64,000 bases of DNA from Linnemannia hyalina (lineage: Eukaryota; Mortierellomycota; Mortierellomycetes; Mortierellales; Mortierellaceae). The translations under genes were made by a program, and so were the position numbers. Of the stretch, positions 32,349 to 44,230 are shown piece by piece. The stretch covers positions 310,001-374,000 of the forward strand of contig JAHRHY010000003.1 of NCBI GenBank assembly GCA_019671135.1. The letters are read 5' to 3'. Positions within the stretch are counted from its first letter, which is position 1. Every line of letters starts with the position of its first letter. The notes below the pieces were generated by a model. That model made no database searches. It had not been told where the DNA came from and saw only the letters and a list, made by a program, of their open reading frames with translations.

Positions 32349-32825
32349 TTAACCCATCCAGGGAAAAGCGCGGCGCATGTCGCGTTCGCTGGGCCAGAGC
32401 TTGATGGTTTCCTCGGGCTTGCTAAGGTCTTCCTCGTCCCTCAGGTGAGGCAAGACAATGTCCGACAGGTTCTCGAGCTGCTCAAAGAGGGTCGCCTTTT
32501 GCGCATCAAACTCGAGGCCGTTCTGGTCAATGCCCTCTTGGGCCAACTTGCGGATGACATCCAGCGTATGGTCGAGTTCCCTGTGGGAGTGGCTCCAATG
32601 CGAGATGTTGGTGACAGCAGCAAAGGCGGGGAAGATGACGGCCTCCTCGAGGTCGTGGTGGCCCTGGAGGTGACGGCAGAATTGGAGAACGTTGCGCATC
32701 GAGTTCTTGACGGCTGTGGGCTGGGTGGCTTTGGGGATGGTTTGGAGGAGGCTCTTCAATTCCCGGCGGAGGCCGTTGTGGATGGCAACCAAGTGGTCGG
32801 AGTAGTACTGGTGGAAGCGAGACAT
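32349..32825 (-). CDS. Hemerythrin-like HHE cation-binding protein
   Basis: A single uninterrupted exon of 158 residues. The four-helix pattern of HHE proteins is visible: HLVAIHNGLRRELK (helix 1), FCRHLQGHHDLEEAVIFPAF (helix 2, with a H-HH-x-EE-FP motif), HSHRELDHTLDVIRKL (helix 3) and VLPHLRDEEDL (helix 4). These His and Glu residues could bind a di-iron centre. There is no signal peptide or membrane segment, so a cytosolic oxygen, nitric-oxide or iron-responsive role is possible but unproven. Fungal HHE proteins are mostly uncharacterised. It ends convergently 138 bases from the EFG1-like gene. A reverse-oriented TATAAAAG at 32957-32964 fits its promoter. Confidence 0.88.
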   Translation of the reverse strand: MSRFHQYYSDHLVAIHNGLRRELKSLLQTIPKATQPTAVKNSMRNVLQFCRHLQGHHDLEEAVIFPAFAAVTNISHWSHSHRELDHTLDVIRKLAQEGIDQNGLEFDAQKATLFEQLENLSDIVLPHLRDEEDLSKPEETIKLWPSERDMRRAFPWMG

Positions 32826-32956
32826 GGTGAAATTGTGTATGTGGGGAGGTGTATGTGCTGTGCAGTGTGGCGTGGGAAGTCTTGGTTGTCAGTTGAGGGA
32901 GACTTGTGGTGGGAACAACTTGACGTTTTTGGGACTCGTGGAAGAGTGAGGATCCC

Positions 32957-32964
32957 CTTTTATA
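32957..32964 (-). promoter_or_regulatory. TATA box of the hemerythrin-like gene
   Basis: The minus strand reads TATAAAAG, 132 bases upstream of the start codon. A TATA promoter suggests regulated expression, unlike the TATA-less housekeeping neighbours. Confidence 0.6.
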
Positions 32965-35419
32965 GTTTTTCTCTGGAGGAGTTTTTTTTCTGATCTCGGA
33001 TGGAATAGAAGATCATCACCACTTTTTGTGCATTACTAATGAAGCCCATGAACCTTCTTTTCCGACAGGTTTTGCCCATCCAAGAAACTGGGCCACCGAA
33101 AAGTGACACCCCAGCCACCGCCACCAAAAATCATGAAAGAAAAGAACCCAATAAGAGTGACTGAAGGGTTGTATCAGACCATTCATGCAAGGCCGCCTAT
33201 TGGCCAAGTCCCGAGCTGGACGCTGTGGCCCCTGCTTCCCTTCTGTCTTCTTCTTGTTCTTTCTAGAAAGACCATGTCTCCGCAGTTTGGGCCATTGTTC
33301 CTGCTCCTTCTGGAGTTGAGCTGTTGTGCCTGGCTTGACTCCTGTCGACCGTTCAAGTGTCGGGTATTTTTCCATTGTTCATGCATGGTCTCCTGAACAG
33401 TCAGCTCTCTTTTCTTTTTTCTATTGGTGTTCCAGGGGGAAGGAAGGGTGAGCGGTTTGGATGCATGCACCCACACAGATCTCTCAATTAAAGACAAAAA
33501 AAGGAGCCAAGCAAACAGCAATAGATAGAGATTCAGGGGTGGTGAACCACAATTTCATTTTGCGAAACAAAAGAGCTAGCTCACTTTTTTTTCTTTGCGT
33601 TTGGAGCTCGCAAACAATAAACCAACTTTGTGGTCCCAGGGCCCTGGCGAAAAGGATGTAATAATGCACCGAAGAAGATTGAAGGTGTGTGGATATGTTT
33701 TTGCGCGAGACCCTACTGTTGCTACTCTTTTTATCCCTCTCCCTCCCTAACTTTTTCCTTCTCCCATCTTTTTTTTCCTCCGCTTGCGGCTCTTCCCCTG
33801 CATTCATTAACACAACACCCGCTGGGTTTTTACCCCGTTTGCGTTGATTGACACATCGAGTACTTTTTTTCCTGCTCAGCATTGTAATAAGTTACAGCAT
33901 ACTCCGTTTCCCCTTTTTCTAAAAAAAAAGGGAACCTTGTCAAGCCAAGACGAGATCCTCTGGATATGAAAAATCGATCAGGGCGAGGATGGATGAACGC
34001 AACAAGGTCTCGGAGCGTTCTCGTTTCTTCGTTGCCATCGCCCCTTCTTCGGTTGCCTCTGTTTGTTGTTTGTGTGTGTATGTCGCCATTCTCTACCTCT
34101 CCAGACATCCCTTGTTTACTTTCCTGCCCAATGGTTGTTGTAATGCTTTGTTTTGTCGGTTGGTTTGGTAGTCTAGTTAGGACGGGAAAGGACGGATGTT
34201 GGAGTGTAAATGTGTGTGTGACATACACAAGAAGTGTACTCTGTCTCCTTGAATTCTGTTACTCTTTGTCGCCTCCTTTCAAGAGGTAATGCTCTGCCCA
34301 ACGAACGTTTTGCAATATGTGACGGAATACAGTGCGAGTCAACATCATTTTCGCTGGGGCAAATTAAACCACCCGCTGGGGCCTATTTGCTCTCGTGGAT
34401 GTTCTCATCTCCATGGCACACGCATTGATGGTCCCCTCGAATCTGTTGATTCACCAACAAGAAGAAAATAAAAGAGAGCACCGCGTGTTGTGTTCCAACT
34501 TCCAACCAGCCAACCATTCAGCCAACCATCTGGCCCGGTTGAGCAACTTTCGTACTGTTGGCATGCAAGGGGTATCCCGGTCGCCCTCTTTTTGTTTTAT
34601 TACTCGCTCGTTCGCCCTTTGCCTTTTTACATCTTTCCTTTTCTTTCTTCTTTCTTCTTTCTTCTCGTTTGTCTTCTGTTTATTTTTTGCGCGATCCTTT
34701 ATTATTTAATCATTAATCCTCCTCCTCGCATCCTCTCATCCTCCTTGCCTTCCTTTCTCCTTCTCTTTTTTTCTTCTTGTTTCCTGTGCTGGGCCATATT
34801 GTCCTTTTGAACCCCCCTCATACTCCTCCCCTCTTTGCCCTTCCTCCCTTCTCCTTCGTCTCCCATCCTTGAACGCCCCTACCCTTACCCATCCATTGTA
34901 TCATCTAATCATACACATACACAGGACTTTCGATTTTTGTTTCTTTTCTATCCTACGCTTTGCATAATCCCTTTCTCTCCTTTCTTCTCCCTCTTCCTCT
35001 GCGCCTCGCCTCCGCCTTCGACCCCGTTTTCCCTTCAATCCTAATTTCTCCAGCTCCCAGAAAGTCACCCTCAATCCACGACCACCACCGCATCCACTCT
35101 TGATTTTCTTGCTTGTACGCACACTTCCATTGTCTCACTCTACTACAACTCCTCTTCCTCACTTTACACCTTGTTATCCCGATTTCAACGCCTCACGTCC
35201 TCCTTCCTCCTCCTTTGTTACCATTGTTTGACTCTTCCTGTTCCTGCACACACCTTCTACCTCTTCATCACCCTTCCTCCTTTTCTTTTTCTTTTCTTTC
35301 TATCACATTGCTGTTCGATCTTACCTCCAACAGGAGGCTATAGCACCAAATAGCAACCTCACACACTCAGGGTCGACCACTCTGCTGTTGAAAGAGAGAG
35401 AGAGAAGAGGTGTGCCAGG
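32965..35419. other. Long gene-free region upstream of the Kch1-like gene
   Basis: These 2.45 kb contain only short, unconvincing frames on either strand. From about 34590 to 35340 the plus strand is strongly pyrimidine-rich (long CT/TTC runs), consistent with a long leader or promoter of the gene at 35420. The left third includes several A and T runs and is probably upstream sequence of the hemerythrin-like gene. No tRNA or other RNA gene was recognised. Confidence 0.45.
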
Positions 35420-38400
35420 ATGAATTGTATGGCGGACTCGGATCCATATTGGTTTTCCAATGTCCACCTGCCGGCGTTCAAGAGGAGATCATGTTCACTA
35501 TGTTTGCGCTATACCTGCATGCTCCTGGGCCTAGGATGTTCTGTCGTGCTGATGCTAGCCGAGATTTTTGTGGGGGTGACTCTTTTGTTGACCAAAGACT
35601 GGGCGTTGCGGGTCATCCAGACAGGGCTTGTCCACACCAACACACCCCTTCCAACACAACAACAACAACCACCTACCTCATCGACGACCACACCACCACA
35701 ATTGACATCATCCCTCCCTCCAATTGTCGCTGACATGTTGCAACGACTTGGAGCAGCAGCCTGCTGGGTAGTGATAGGATCGACAGGACTGACGCTGTGT
35801 GTGATGATTTGGGATTGGGCCAAGGCACGGTCTATCGTACAGTCAGAGAGTATCCCTCGGGCATTCTTGAGCACACCCGCATTCCAGCTCTGGGGGATCA
35901 AGTCGTATACGCATTTCTGTCTCCTGTCCAAGATTCAGTGGGGCCGGACCATCCGGCAACGGTTCGTGATGATGATTTACTTTGGCCTGCAAGGTACGTA
36001 CTCTTTTGCCTGGCTCTCTTTTGACAGAAAATGAAACGCCGCCAAAATAATTTGTCTGTTGTTCCACCATCCATCCATCCATCCATGCAGCATGCAGCAT
36101 TTCAGCATACGCCACTCCATGGTTGAGAATACAGTTTCATGCTCTCACATGTTATTAAAGACACCGCATGGTTCCCTTCGTTTCTCATCTTTCTTTTTTT
36201 TGCTCTCTCTCTCTCTCTCTCTCTCTTTTTGCGTCCCTCATACTCAAACATGGAATGGTACCCAAAACAATAAATACAAATGCATACATACACGTACCTT
36301 AGGATTCACTGCAGTGTTGGTCTCAATCCCAAGGCTCATGGTCTATGCGAGCATCCTCTTGGCTGCCAAGAACATTCCCGACCTCGCAACATCACAACAG
36401 GGCTTCCAGGCAATCCAGCTAGCCTCCTTTGCGACTCTTGAAGGTGTCCTCCTGAAGGTCGCCATGGCTATCATGGCCTTGTCAACAGCTGTCCATGGCC
36501 TTCACCTTGTCCGCATCGTGTTGGCTGGTGTGCTATGTACCCTCTCACTTTGCTATCTTGGGCGCATGCGAAAGGCCATGACTAGAGATCTCGAGTCGAG
36601 GTATGTACTGTTTACTGTACCTTTGAATGCACATGAAATGAGGGATTCAAATCTCCGAACGCGTCCGATTTGCTCTCATGTTCTTCCACCTATGTATATC
36701 TAACCACACTTACACTTGGGCCGCTTGGCGTGTGCATGCACAACCCGACAGAATCACGGGTCTCGTACGTTCAACAAGTTATCAAGGGCGCAACGACGTG
36801 AAAACGTTATCGCAGGAACAAGAACAACAACAATACAGCATGAGCGACAATGCGTTCCAACTCGACAGCAGCATCACCGTCAGCTTTGTGAGCGAGAAGA
36901 GTCTCGATGGACGTCCTCAGCCAGTGTCGGAGCTCAATCCAAGCAATGGTCGTCGTCCCTCCCAGGATGCCCAGAATGTGTTCTACCAAATCGATCTGGA
37001 ACAACAACACACGCAGGCACCAACGGATTCACCAGCTGACAGGCCACTCGCTCCTGGATTCCGTCTCTACCCCTCATCATCCTCTGATGCTGTCCCTCTC
37101 GTCAACCTTTCCCTCAGTGAACACAATCAGTCCCTACCAGTCTTCTCTCAGCCACCTCAACATGTACAGCCCTCGATCTCTACATCCTGCAGCACAAACG
37201 GAATATATCTCACGGCACCAGCACCACACACACCCACTGTTTCGACCCGTGGTCAACATCAGACAGGAGCACCCAACGAGGAAACTGAGCGGCGCAGCAC
37301 CATCGATCAACTCGGACCCAATAACCGACTTGCAGCTCTCTCGTTCTATGACGACCTGCTAAAGAGCATCAACTCGGAGAGGATGATCTATGCCAATCAA
37401 GCCATAGTTGACACCAGACAAAGCATTTATGGTCCCGAACCTGCAACAAGGCGGGAATACCACAACCCATCAGTCAACTCTCCTTCGATCGCCATCTGCT
37501 CCTCGATCCCCTTGCCTTATTCGAGCTGCAGCGAATACGATGATCGACACAGCACCGACCAACCTGTACACCCCTTTGACATTGGCCCAAGTCAACCGCG
37601 ATTCCCTACCCCTAGGTCTGAACAGGACATCACAGCAACCATCGCCGACATCTACATGCATCCTCTAGATCTGATGGATATCCAAGGAGGACTCGAGATC
37701 AACCTCCAGTCTCGACCAGGAAGCCAAGAGAGCCTTCATGCGGCTAATTTCAGGGACCTCCAGAGAGCGAGTCGGTGTGGAAGCCCTCATTCACAGGAGA
37801 CGATCGAAAACTGGAGGATCCATGTTGCGCCTAGTTCGCCTGTCATCCCAGCGATCGAGTTTGACATGCAGGATGGCCATCAGCAGAGACAGCAGTCGAC
37901 TATACCGACGCCCATCGCTGGAAGGTACGACGGATACAACAACTCGAAGGGCATGGAGGGAGAGACCGACAGCAGGCGAGGGACCATCCCAATCATCCTC
38001 TCGAGTCACCTGCAGGAGGCTGCAGCCATGTACGAGGACGACCAAGACTACTACGGCTTGGCCGACGACCTTGATGTCCCTCGCCCTTTTTATGCATATG
38101 GACAAGGACGATCACAGCGACAAGGGAGCATTCAGAGCAGCGTCGGTGGATACAATTACTCGACAGCCTCATCCCCATCCCTGGCAGACTCGCTCTCCAA
38201 CCCGATGTACCAACAGCAAGCCGACGGAATCTTGGATGCAGCTGGCGGAGGAGGATATCCACGTGCCTTTCCACCTCGCAAGGGCTCTCTGCCCTGCTCT
38301 ATCAGCAGCTCTATCCAAGAAGATGTCGTCACTCCTCGTGGACCTCAGTTTGTCTACCAGCAGCAGCATTCTCAGACCCAGAGCCAAAACTCTTTTCTCT

Positions 38401-39728
38401 CAGCTCATACGGCTCTTCCCGCGGCGCGTACTCGACCCAGGGCACCTAGTCATTTGAGCAACATGGTCAACCATGCCGATAGGCTTGTTAGCGACTCTGA
38501 GAGTTCAACTTCCTTCCCGGCGAAGCATGGACGCGTTCGTAGTCAGAGCCAAGGAGGCCACTCTACAACAAACAGAGGTTCGTCCTGGGATCAACTCGGT
38601 GCGTTAAAGGAAGCTCAGGCACGGTATGCGACTCTTATCGATATTCCTGCAATATCGGTCTCGCACATGGGCTATCAACTCGACGACCGCGATGACGACG
38701 ATGACTTGATGCTTCGCGAGAGCGTGAGGATGTCGATTAAGGCTGGGATGAGCCTGAAGGAAGCCCTGGCGATTGACAACCTTATGTACAGGAACAGTAT
38801 ACAGCAACAACAACAATCTCTGCATGGTCTACCTTCGACCAGCTTCAATGGCGAAATCGACGACAAGATGGTACACCCTTTAGACCTCTCCCCGCTGATC
38901 CTCCAAACGACGCGCTCAGGAACTCAGCAGCGTAGCTATGGCTATTCCGCACAACGGCCTTCACCAGTTCCTGTGATGACATCGTCGACATCGACGGGTT
39001 ATGTTCCTCCTCGCAGCAATGACTCGCCTTCTACTGCTACCGCAACTCAGCAGGCTTGGGACGAGACCTGTGTTGGACTGGGATTAACCTTGACCACACC
39101 TACACCCACACCCACGCGTTATCAAGAGCCACTTCACGCCCACGCCCATCAAGTGCCCACTGCAGATGAGTGCGATCTCCCTCGACGACCCATCCCTCTC
39201 AGATATCACCAACTTGACTCCTCTACGCCACTACAACACCATCAAAACCAACATCAAGACCAGCAACAACAACACCGACGACCCGAGATGACCACGAAAT
39301 CGACCTCTGGACTAACGACTCACACGCTTCAATCCAACGCGACCCTCCACTCTGGCTCGTATTCGTACACCACATCAGCCACTTCCAGTACCTTTGTAGA
39401 TATGTCCTATACGAATCATCACCATTCATCCTACCCTTCCCATTATCCAATGTCATCCTCCAGCCAACATAACAAACACGCAACTAATGATTATGACCAG
39501 GACACGACACCCACCTACCCTCACCACCAGTACCACCAGCACTACCAACAACACTCACAGCAGCCCCAGTTGGATCGGCAGTACTCTTACTCACAACCCC
39601 ATGAACAACAAGAGTCCCCGCTCTTCCGTAGGGACTATAATAACCCTCCTCCTGTCCAGCGCCAACCCAGTCAACGAAACAAGAAAAACCTGGTCGTCAA
39701 CGTCTCTCCTCCCAACCAGATGTACTAA
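35420..39728 (+). CDS. Kch1-like putative plasma-membrane potassium-transport protein with a very long disordered tail
   Basis: Three exons, 35420-35993, 36303-36600 and 36752-39728, encode 1282 aa. The first ~290 residues are membrane-embedded: hydrophobic segments at ~28-55 (MLLGLGCSVVLMLAEIFVG), ~108-130, ~180-220 and ~235-275. Between the second and third lies SYTHFCLLSKIQ...RQRFVMMIYFGLQG, preceded by a WDWAKARSIV segment. This resembles the fungal KCH (Kch1/Prm6) motif, which has an LLWEW-RARAVI segment, SYxxFCFFxxI and a FF-FTFKGW helix; Kch1 drives low-affinity K+ uptake and Ca2+ channel activation. Similarity is from memory and moderate. The remaining ~990 residues are disordered: Ser/Pro/Gln/His-rich with many SRRxS-like and RQPSQR phosphosite-like stretches. 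Budding-yeast Kch1 has a far shorter tail. Not sure of transport activity. Confidence 0.55.
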
Positions 39729-40432
39729 AACATGATAATAATAAAAAAGTCTAAAAAAACCACGAGCAGCAGTGGAGTGTGATGTGAGGCAAATGGGGAT
39801 GGATGCAAAAGCGAGCCACTTGAATGTGAATTTACATTTTCATGGATTTGAGCATAAAAGGGGCATGGGTATGCACGAGAACACAAACACAAACAAACGA
39901 ACAAACAAACAAAACGAAATATGAGCAAAAAAAGCGATAAGACCTTTTTTTGCTGGAACCATGTTATCCATCATCATCCAAACTAAACATCAGAAAAAGG
40001 GATGTGGACAGAAAGACAGGGCGCAACAAACAGAAAAACCCCTACACCAGACGGGTTGGCAGTATCTCCTTCATCCCTTTCGTCTCTTCCTCCCTCTTTC
40101 CCTTTTCAATTCTGCCCGAGCCAGCAGCCCCTCACTCTGTTTTTTTCTCTTCCTTCCTTCGTGTCATTCCTTTCACTTCTCTTCATGCACCCGTAAAAGC
40201 AGTAACTAAACTGGAGAGCGGCGGTGGAAGGACGACAAGATCGGCCAATGCCAAACATACGGGCCTGATTTTTAGTTTCAGGGATTTTTTGTTTCTCTTC
40301 TTTTCTCCTTCCTCTCTTTCTCTCTTCTCTTTTTTCTTCTTTCTTTCTCTTTCTTTCATTTACAACCACCAACCACCAATACCCACAACGCAACCAGCTT
40401 AACCCCACACTACCAACTGATATCAAGGAATC
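39729..40432. other. Intergenic, no gene seen
   Basis: A 704-base stretch. AATAAT/AATAAA-like motifs at 39736-39747 probably end the Kch1-like transcript. The last 300 bases are CT-rich and act as leader to the esterase-like gene. Frames here are compositional artefacts. Confidence 0.45.
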
Positions 40433-42182
40433 ATGTCCGTCTCACGCAGGATCGTATTAACCAACGCCGCACGCCAATACCTCACCCGCTCGTGCACGAC
40501 CAGATCATCCACCTGGAGAACAGCAACACCGATTGCCTCCTCATTTATCTCCCAACAACAACGATCCTTCACTCACCAGCAATCTTCCCGCCAGGCCACC
40601 CACAGCGATGACCCTTCGCATTCTCCCACCGTCACCACCACCACCAAAAGCAATGACACTCAACTATCAACACAATTCGACCCCCCTCGTCAAATCTCTA
40701 AGATCCTCACCCACTACTGCCGCGAACCGCAACTCGTAATGATCGAAGATTACGGGATCCTTCAGGGCGAGATGGATCAGAGTCGGTTGTTGACAAAGTA
40801 TCTCAATATCCCCTTTGCCAAGGTCCAAAACCGGTTCCGGGAGGCAGTTGCACCTGAGCCATGGAAGGGAATCCGCGATGCGACACTTTACGGGTAATTG
40901 TTTTGTTGTTGTTTGCAGCATTTATTCTTGAGTTCATTTTTGCGACTGAGCGAGTTTATGAGTGACGATAAACAAAATGTTTGATCTCGCATGACTTGAG
41001 ACAGACGAGAAAATTGTTATCTTTGTTGGTGTAGGTTGGGCAAAGCAACATTAGATGTACGCAAATTAGATAAAAAGCTGACACATTTCTTGACTTATCT
41101 CCGATCTCATGCGTACATTTCAGACCCATGTGCCCACAAAACTCACAAGAATCCAACAACCTGTCGACCTTGATGCTGGGCCTGCCAGGGCCAGGATTCG
41201 AGTACTCGGAACACGACTGCCTGAACCTGAACGTCTTTGCGCCTCGGTGCATCGTCGGTCATGTCCCCGTTATCTGCTACATTCATGGTGGATTGAGTCA
41301 AGGCGGGATTGCTCTTCCCAAGCATGGTAAATAATCATCCCCATTTTTAACGGCGCCTCGCACATATCACGTATTGGTATACATATCATTGAGTACCTTT
41401 GGACAAATTACGCAACCCACTTTCCCTGTTCTGACATGTCCCGACGAAACAAACCCCATTTTTTTTTGTTTGCTTTAGATGCAACGAATATTGTGAAAAA
41501 GTCGGTCGCGAGGGGTCTTCCCGTCATTGTGGTGACAATCAATTACCGCCTTCTCCCGTCCGCGGGTCTTCTAAAGGGGCCTGCAGAAAAACAAGGAGTG
41601 AAGGACGGGAAGCAGTCGAAGGATGGCAATGAGGAGGAGGAGGAGGAGGGCGCGTCATTCAACTGGAGCCTGTATGACCAAAAGGTTGCGCTGGAATGGA
41701 TCCAGAAGAACATCCACAACTTTGGGGGTAACCCGAACGAGATTACGCTGATGGGGCATTCTAGTGGGGCGTCTTCAGCAGGATACCATATGCTCACGAC
41801 TGCGACGAGGGGACAACAGGGAAAGGATGGAAAGAAGAGGCTGTTCAAGCGGGCGATTATGCATTCAGGGGCACGAGAGGGGTCTTTGCAGCATATGGAG
41901 AACACTCATCGATTGGACTCGCTTATCGGAGATATGGTTCCTATCGGATCATCATCGCCATCATCATTGACCTCGTCGTCAGCGGCTATGGCTATAGGTA
42001 GTGTTCCTAAACAGGAAAACAAGGACGACCAGCAGCAATCGACGTTCACGTTCATGTCGGATGCATGCCTACCCTTCATGGACGAGAATGAAAAGCAGGC
42101 TGGATGGCGCGTTGTTGACAAGTGGATTGATTTTGCCTGGGGTCAAGAGGGTGCCTCTACCAGCGACAGTGTCCGTTCGTAG
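40433..42182 (+). CDS. Shortened type-B carboxylesterase-like protein, probably lacking two catalytic residues
   Basis: Three exons, 40433-40893, 41124-41326 and 41479-42182, encode 455 residues. After a basic, Ser/Arg-rich N-terminus that could be a mitochondrial presequence (~1-85), the fold begins: GILQGEMDQSRLL, YLNIPFAKVQNRFREAV, the CLNLNVFAP Cys segment, an oxyanion-hole-like IHGG, INYRLLPSAG and LEWIQKNIHNFGGNP. The nucleophile elbow is GHSSGA (S316) instead of the usual GESAGA. Only about 139 residues follow it, against ~350 in the complete paralogue at 48942-51027. The region carrying the catalytic Glu (xxDEG) and His (HGxD) is absent; a short segment like the esterase C-terminus follows (LPFMDENEKQAGWRVVDKWIDFAW). 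Polar low-complexity inserts occur after AGLLKGPA and near PIGSS. It may be non-catalytic or an early pseudogene. Confidence 0.75.
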
Positions 42183-42777
42183 AGATCAGTAGGGAAGATT
42201 TTATTAGTCTCTCTTAACCACAGCTAGCAAGCGTTATCAGGCTCTTGTGGGTGAAGAATGGCGTGAAGGTTAATTAGCCTTCGTACTTTTTATTTCTGTC
42301 TGTCTGTGTACGAAATACACTTTGATGTGAGGGCCAGATATATGTGGCCCTTCCTTGCTTGTTCGCGTTGAACTGAACAGTCGATGGTATTTTTAGGACA
42401 TCCGCTTCTCGCCACTACTCGCGAAAAGAGATGGAGCATCGCCACAGGTTATGGACAAAGGATGTCTTGATGTACAAGGAAGAGGCGGGCTCAACTTGGT
42501 GGCAAAAATGCAGCCTCGACTCAAAAGTATGCCGCGCTTTGTTACAAGGTGTAGCTCGTCCAATAGCGGTGGTTTGCCGTTGTGTTTTCGATTGCTCTTT
42601 TCGACTCTCACAGACCCTAAATGACCGCCGCCTTGCATGACGATTGACAAGGCAAAGGCATTTTGTGCAAAAAAATAAGCATTTCGAGACGGGTCTGAAA
42701 GACATATATATATAGTAACCTTGCTCTTTCTCATTCCTCATCTTCTCCTCCTTCTCCTTCTCGCATAGTACACAAAG
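42183..42777. promoter_or_regulatory. Intergenic region with promoter of the four-helix membrane protein
   Basis: A 595-base gap between tandem genes. No coding content was recognised. A TATA run lies at 42705-42714, followed by a CT-rich leader. Confidence 0.45.
42705..42714 (+). promoter_or_regulatory. TATA-like element upstream of the four-helix membrane protein
   Basis: TATATATATA starts 73 bases before the ATG at 42778, a typical position for a fungal TATA box. Confidence 0.5.
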
Positions 42778-43404
42778 ATGTCGACGGCATTATCAATCAC
42801 TCGATTCATTTTAATCCTCCTCTCAACAGTAGTGGCTGGCTGCTCAATCTACCTCCTCGTCCGCCTACAACTAGGCATCCGCGCCGAAACCTGGATCGTC
42901 TGGACCCCCCTCATCGTCTCTGTCCTCTCCAACATTCTCTACTCTTGCTCACTCAACCCCAAGAACCGCGTCTCAACCGCCCGTAACACTTTCGCTTTCC
43001 TCTTGGCAGTCGGCTGGTTCGTCTCCCCCTCCTACCGCATCCACGAGCTGATTAGCAGCTCAGCCGGTAGCACTTCCAGCTTCCTTTCAGTCTGGAGTTG
43101 TGGCACGATCGCATGTACACTGTTGATGGTTATGGATATTGGAGGTCTATTGTTGGGGGTTTTGTCGCTGTTGGAGATTGGGTTGGCAGATCAGGCGTCG
43201 AGGGGTGTGATTACGCCGGCGTCAAACAAGACGTCGATCTTTGTGTTGCCTGGAAGTCAGCAGCAGTATATTCCTTTGCAGCAGCAGCAGCCACCGCAGC
43301 AGCAGTTTGCTCAACAACCATTCTATCAGCCTGCTAGTACCCAGCCTTACTATGCCCAGGCACAACCTCCTACCGCTGCCACTACGTATCCACACACTTA
43401 TTAG
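42778..43404 (+). CDS. Small four-helix membrane protein with a Gln/Pro-rich tail, function unknown
   Basis: A single exon of 208 residues. Four hydrophobic segments are visible at ~8-28 (FILILLSTVVAGCSIYLLV), ~40-57 (WTPLIVSVLSNILYSC), ~70-85 (FAFLLAVGWFVSP) and ~105-135 (GTIACTLLMVMDIGGLLLGVL). Both ends would face the cytosol. The ~60-residue tail is rich in Gln, Pro and Tyr (QQPFYQPAST and similar), as in many MARVEL-like fungal membrane proteins. I do not recognise a specific family; a MARVEL/Nce102-like eisosome protein is one possibility from topology alone. Codons in the first half are C-rich and in the second half more mixed. A TATA element lies upstream. Confidence 0.8.
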   Translation: MSTALSITRFILILLSTVVAGCSIYLLVRLQLGIRAETWIVWTPLIVSVLSNILYSCSLNPKNRVSTARNTFAFLLAVGWFVSPSYRIHELISSSAGSTSSFLSVWSCGTIACTLLMVMDIGGLLLGVLSLLEIGLADQASRGVITPASNKTSIFVLPGSQQQYIPLQQQQPPQQQFAQQPFYQPASTQPYYAQAQPPTAATTYPHTY

Positions 43405-44230
43405 AATGAAGCCCTTCTACCATGTTGTACATACTTTTATCATTCCTATACGGCGGGATAGTTTATTTCATTATGTGTTTGTTCCGTTAACACGATGTGT
43501 TAAATTGGATGTCAGTGGGCAGTGAACGACAAAGACAAGAGTTGACTGTATGCCAAGCTGTCCACCCGTTATCCGTTATCCGTTGTTTTCCTTTCTTTTG
43601 ACTCCCATGCTTTCCCTGTCTGTCTGTCCCCGTTTACCCACACTTGCACCCTCTGGATGCTCGGGGCAGACGCACGTTGTTGAATCGCCAGCTGTCACAC
43701 GCCACCACTTTTATTTCCCAGTGGATTTTCGTAGTCAGCCGCTGCTGCTTGCTACGCGGGTGAAAATCACCGTTTATGTAAAACCCTTTCCCCTTTCTTC
43801 TCTGCATATCACCACCACCATTATCATCATCATCCTCGGCCTCCTTTTCCTTTCCTTTGTATTCTCTCGCTGTCTTGACCCATATTCCTTCCTTCTCTTC
43901 TTCTCTTTCTTCCCCCCCTCACTCCCCCTCAACCCTGCCCTTCCTCCCTTCCTCCCTCCCACCCTCTCTGATCCATCAAAGCATGACATCGTGAACCACT
44001 TCTAATCACCTTTTTATTTTCTTCGTTATCAATACCCTTCTTATTCCTTTTTTGCTTTGTGATCATCCCTTACGCCGGCCGTATCCCAACAAGGACCCTC
44101 TGCCTGCTTGCCTGCTTGGACTTTTGTGTCTATTCTCTCCTCCCCTCGGCGTCACTTGGACCCCGTTTGAACTCGCACCAACCAGCAGACAAACAAGTCT
44201 CATTCACACTTTGCCCCATTCACTCGCACC
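43405..44230. other. Intergenic, CT-rich leader of the PHO81-like gene
   Basis: These 826 bases hold no recognisable gene. From ~43550 onward the plus strand is pyrimidine-rich, with CTTCCCTCC-type repeats around 43900-43965, as upstream of other genes in this window. Confidence 0.45.

Noticed and set aside
32985..33521. Minus-strand frames of ~112-119 residues at 33.0-33.5 kb
   Set aside because: No domain, no splice partners and no conserved pattern; Trp/Lys-rich composition looks like non-coding sequence.
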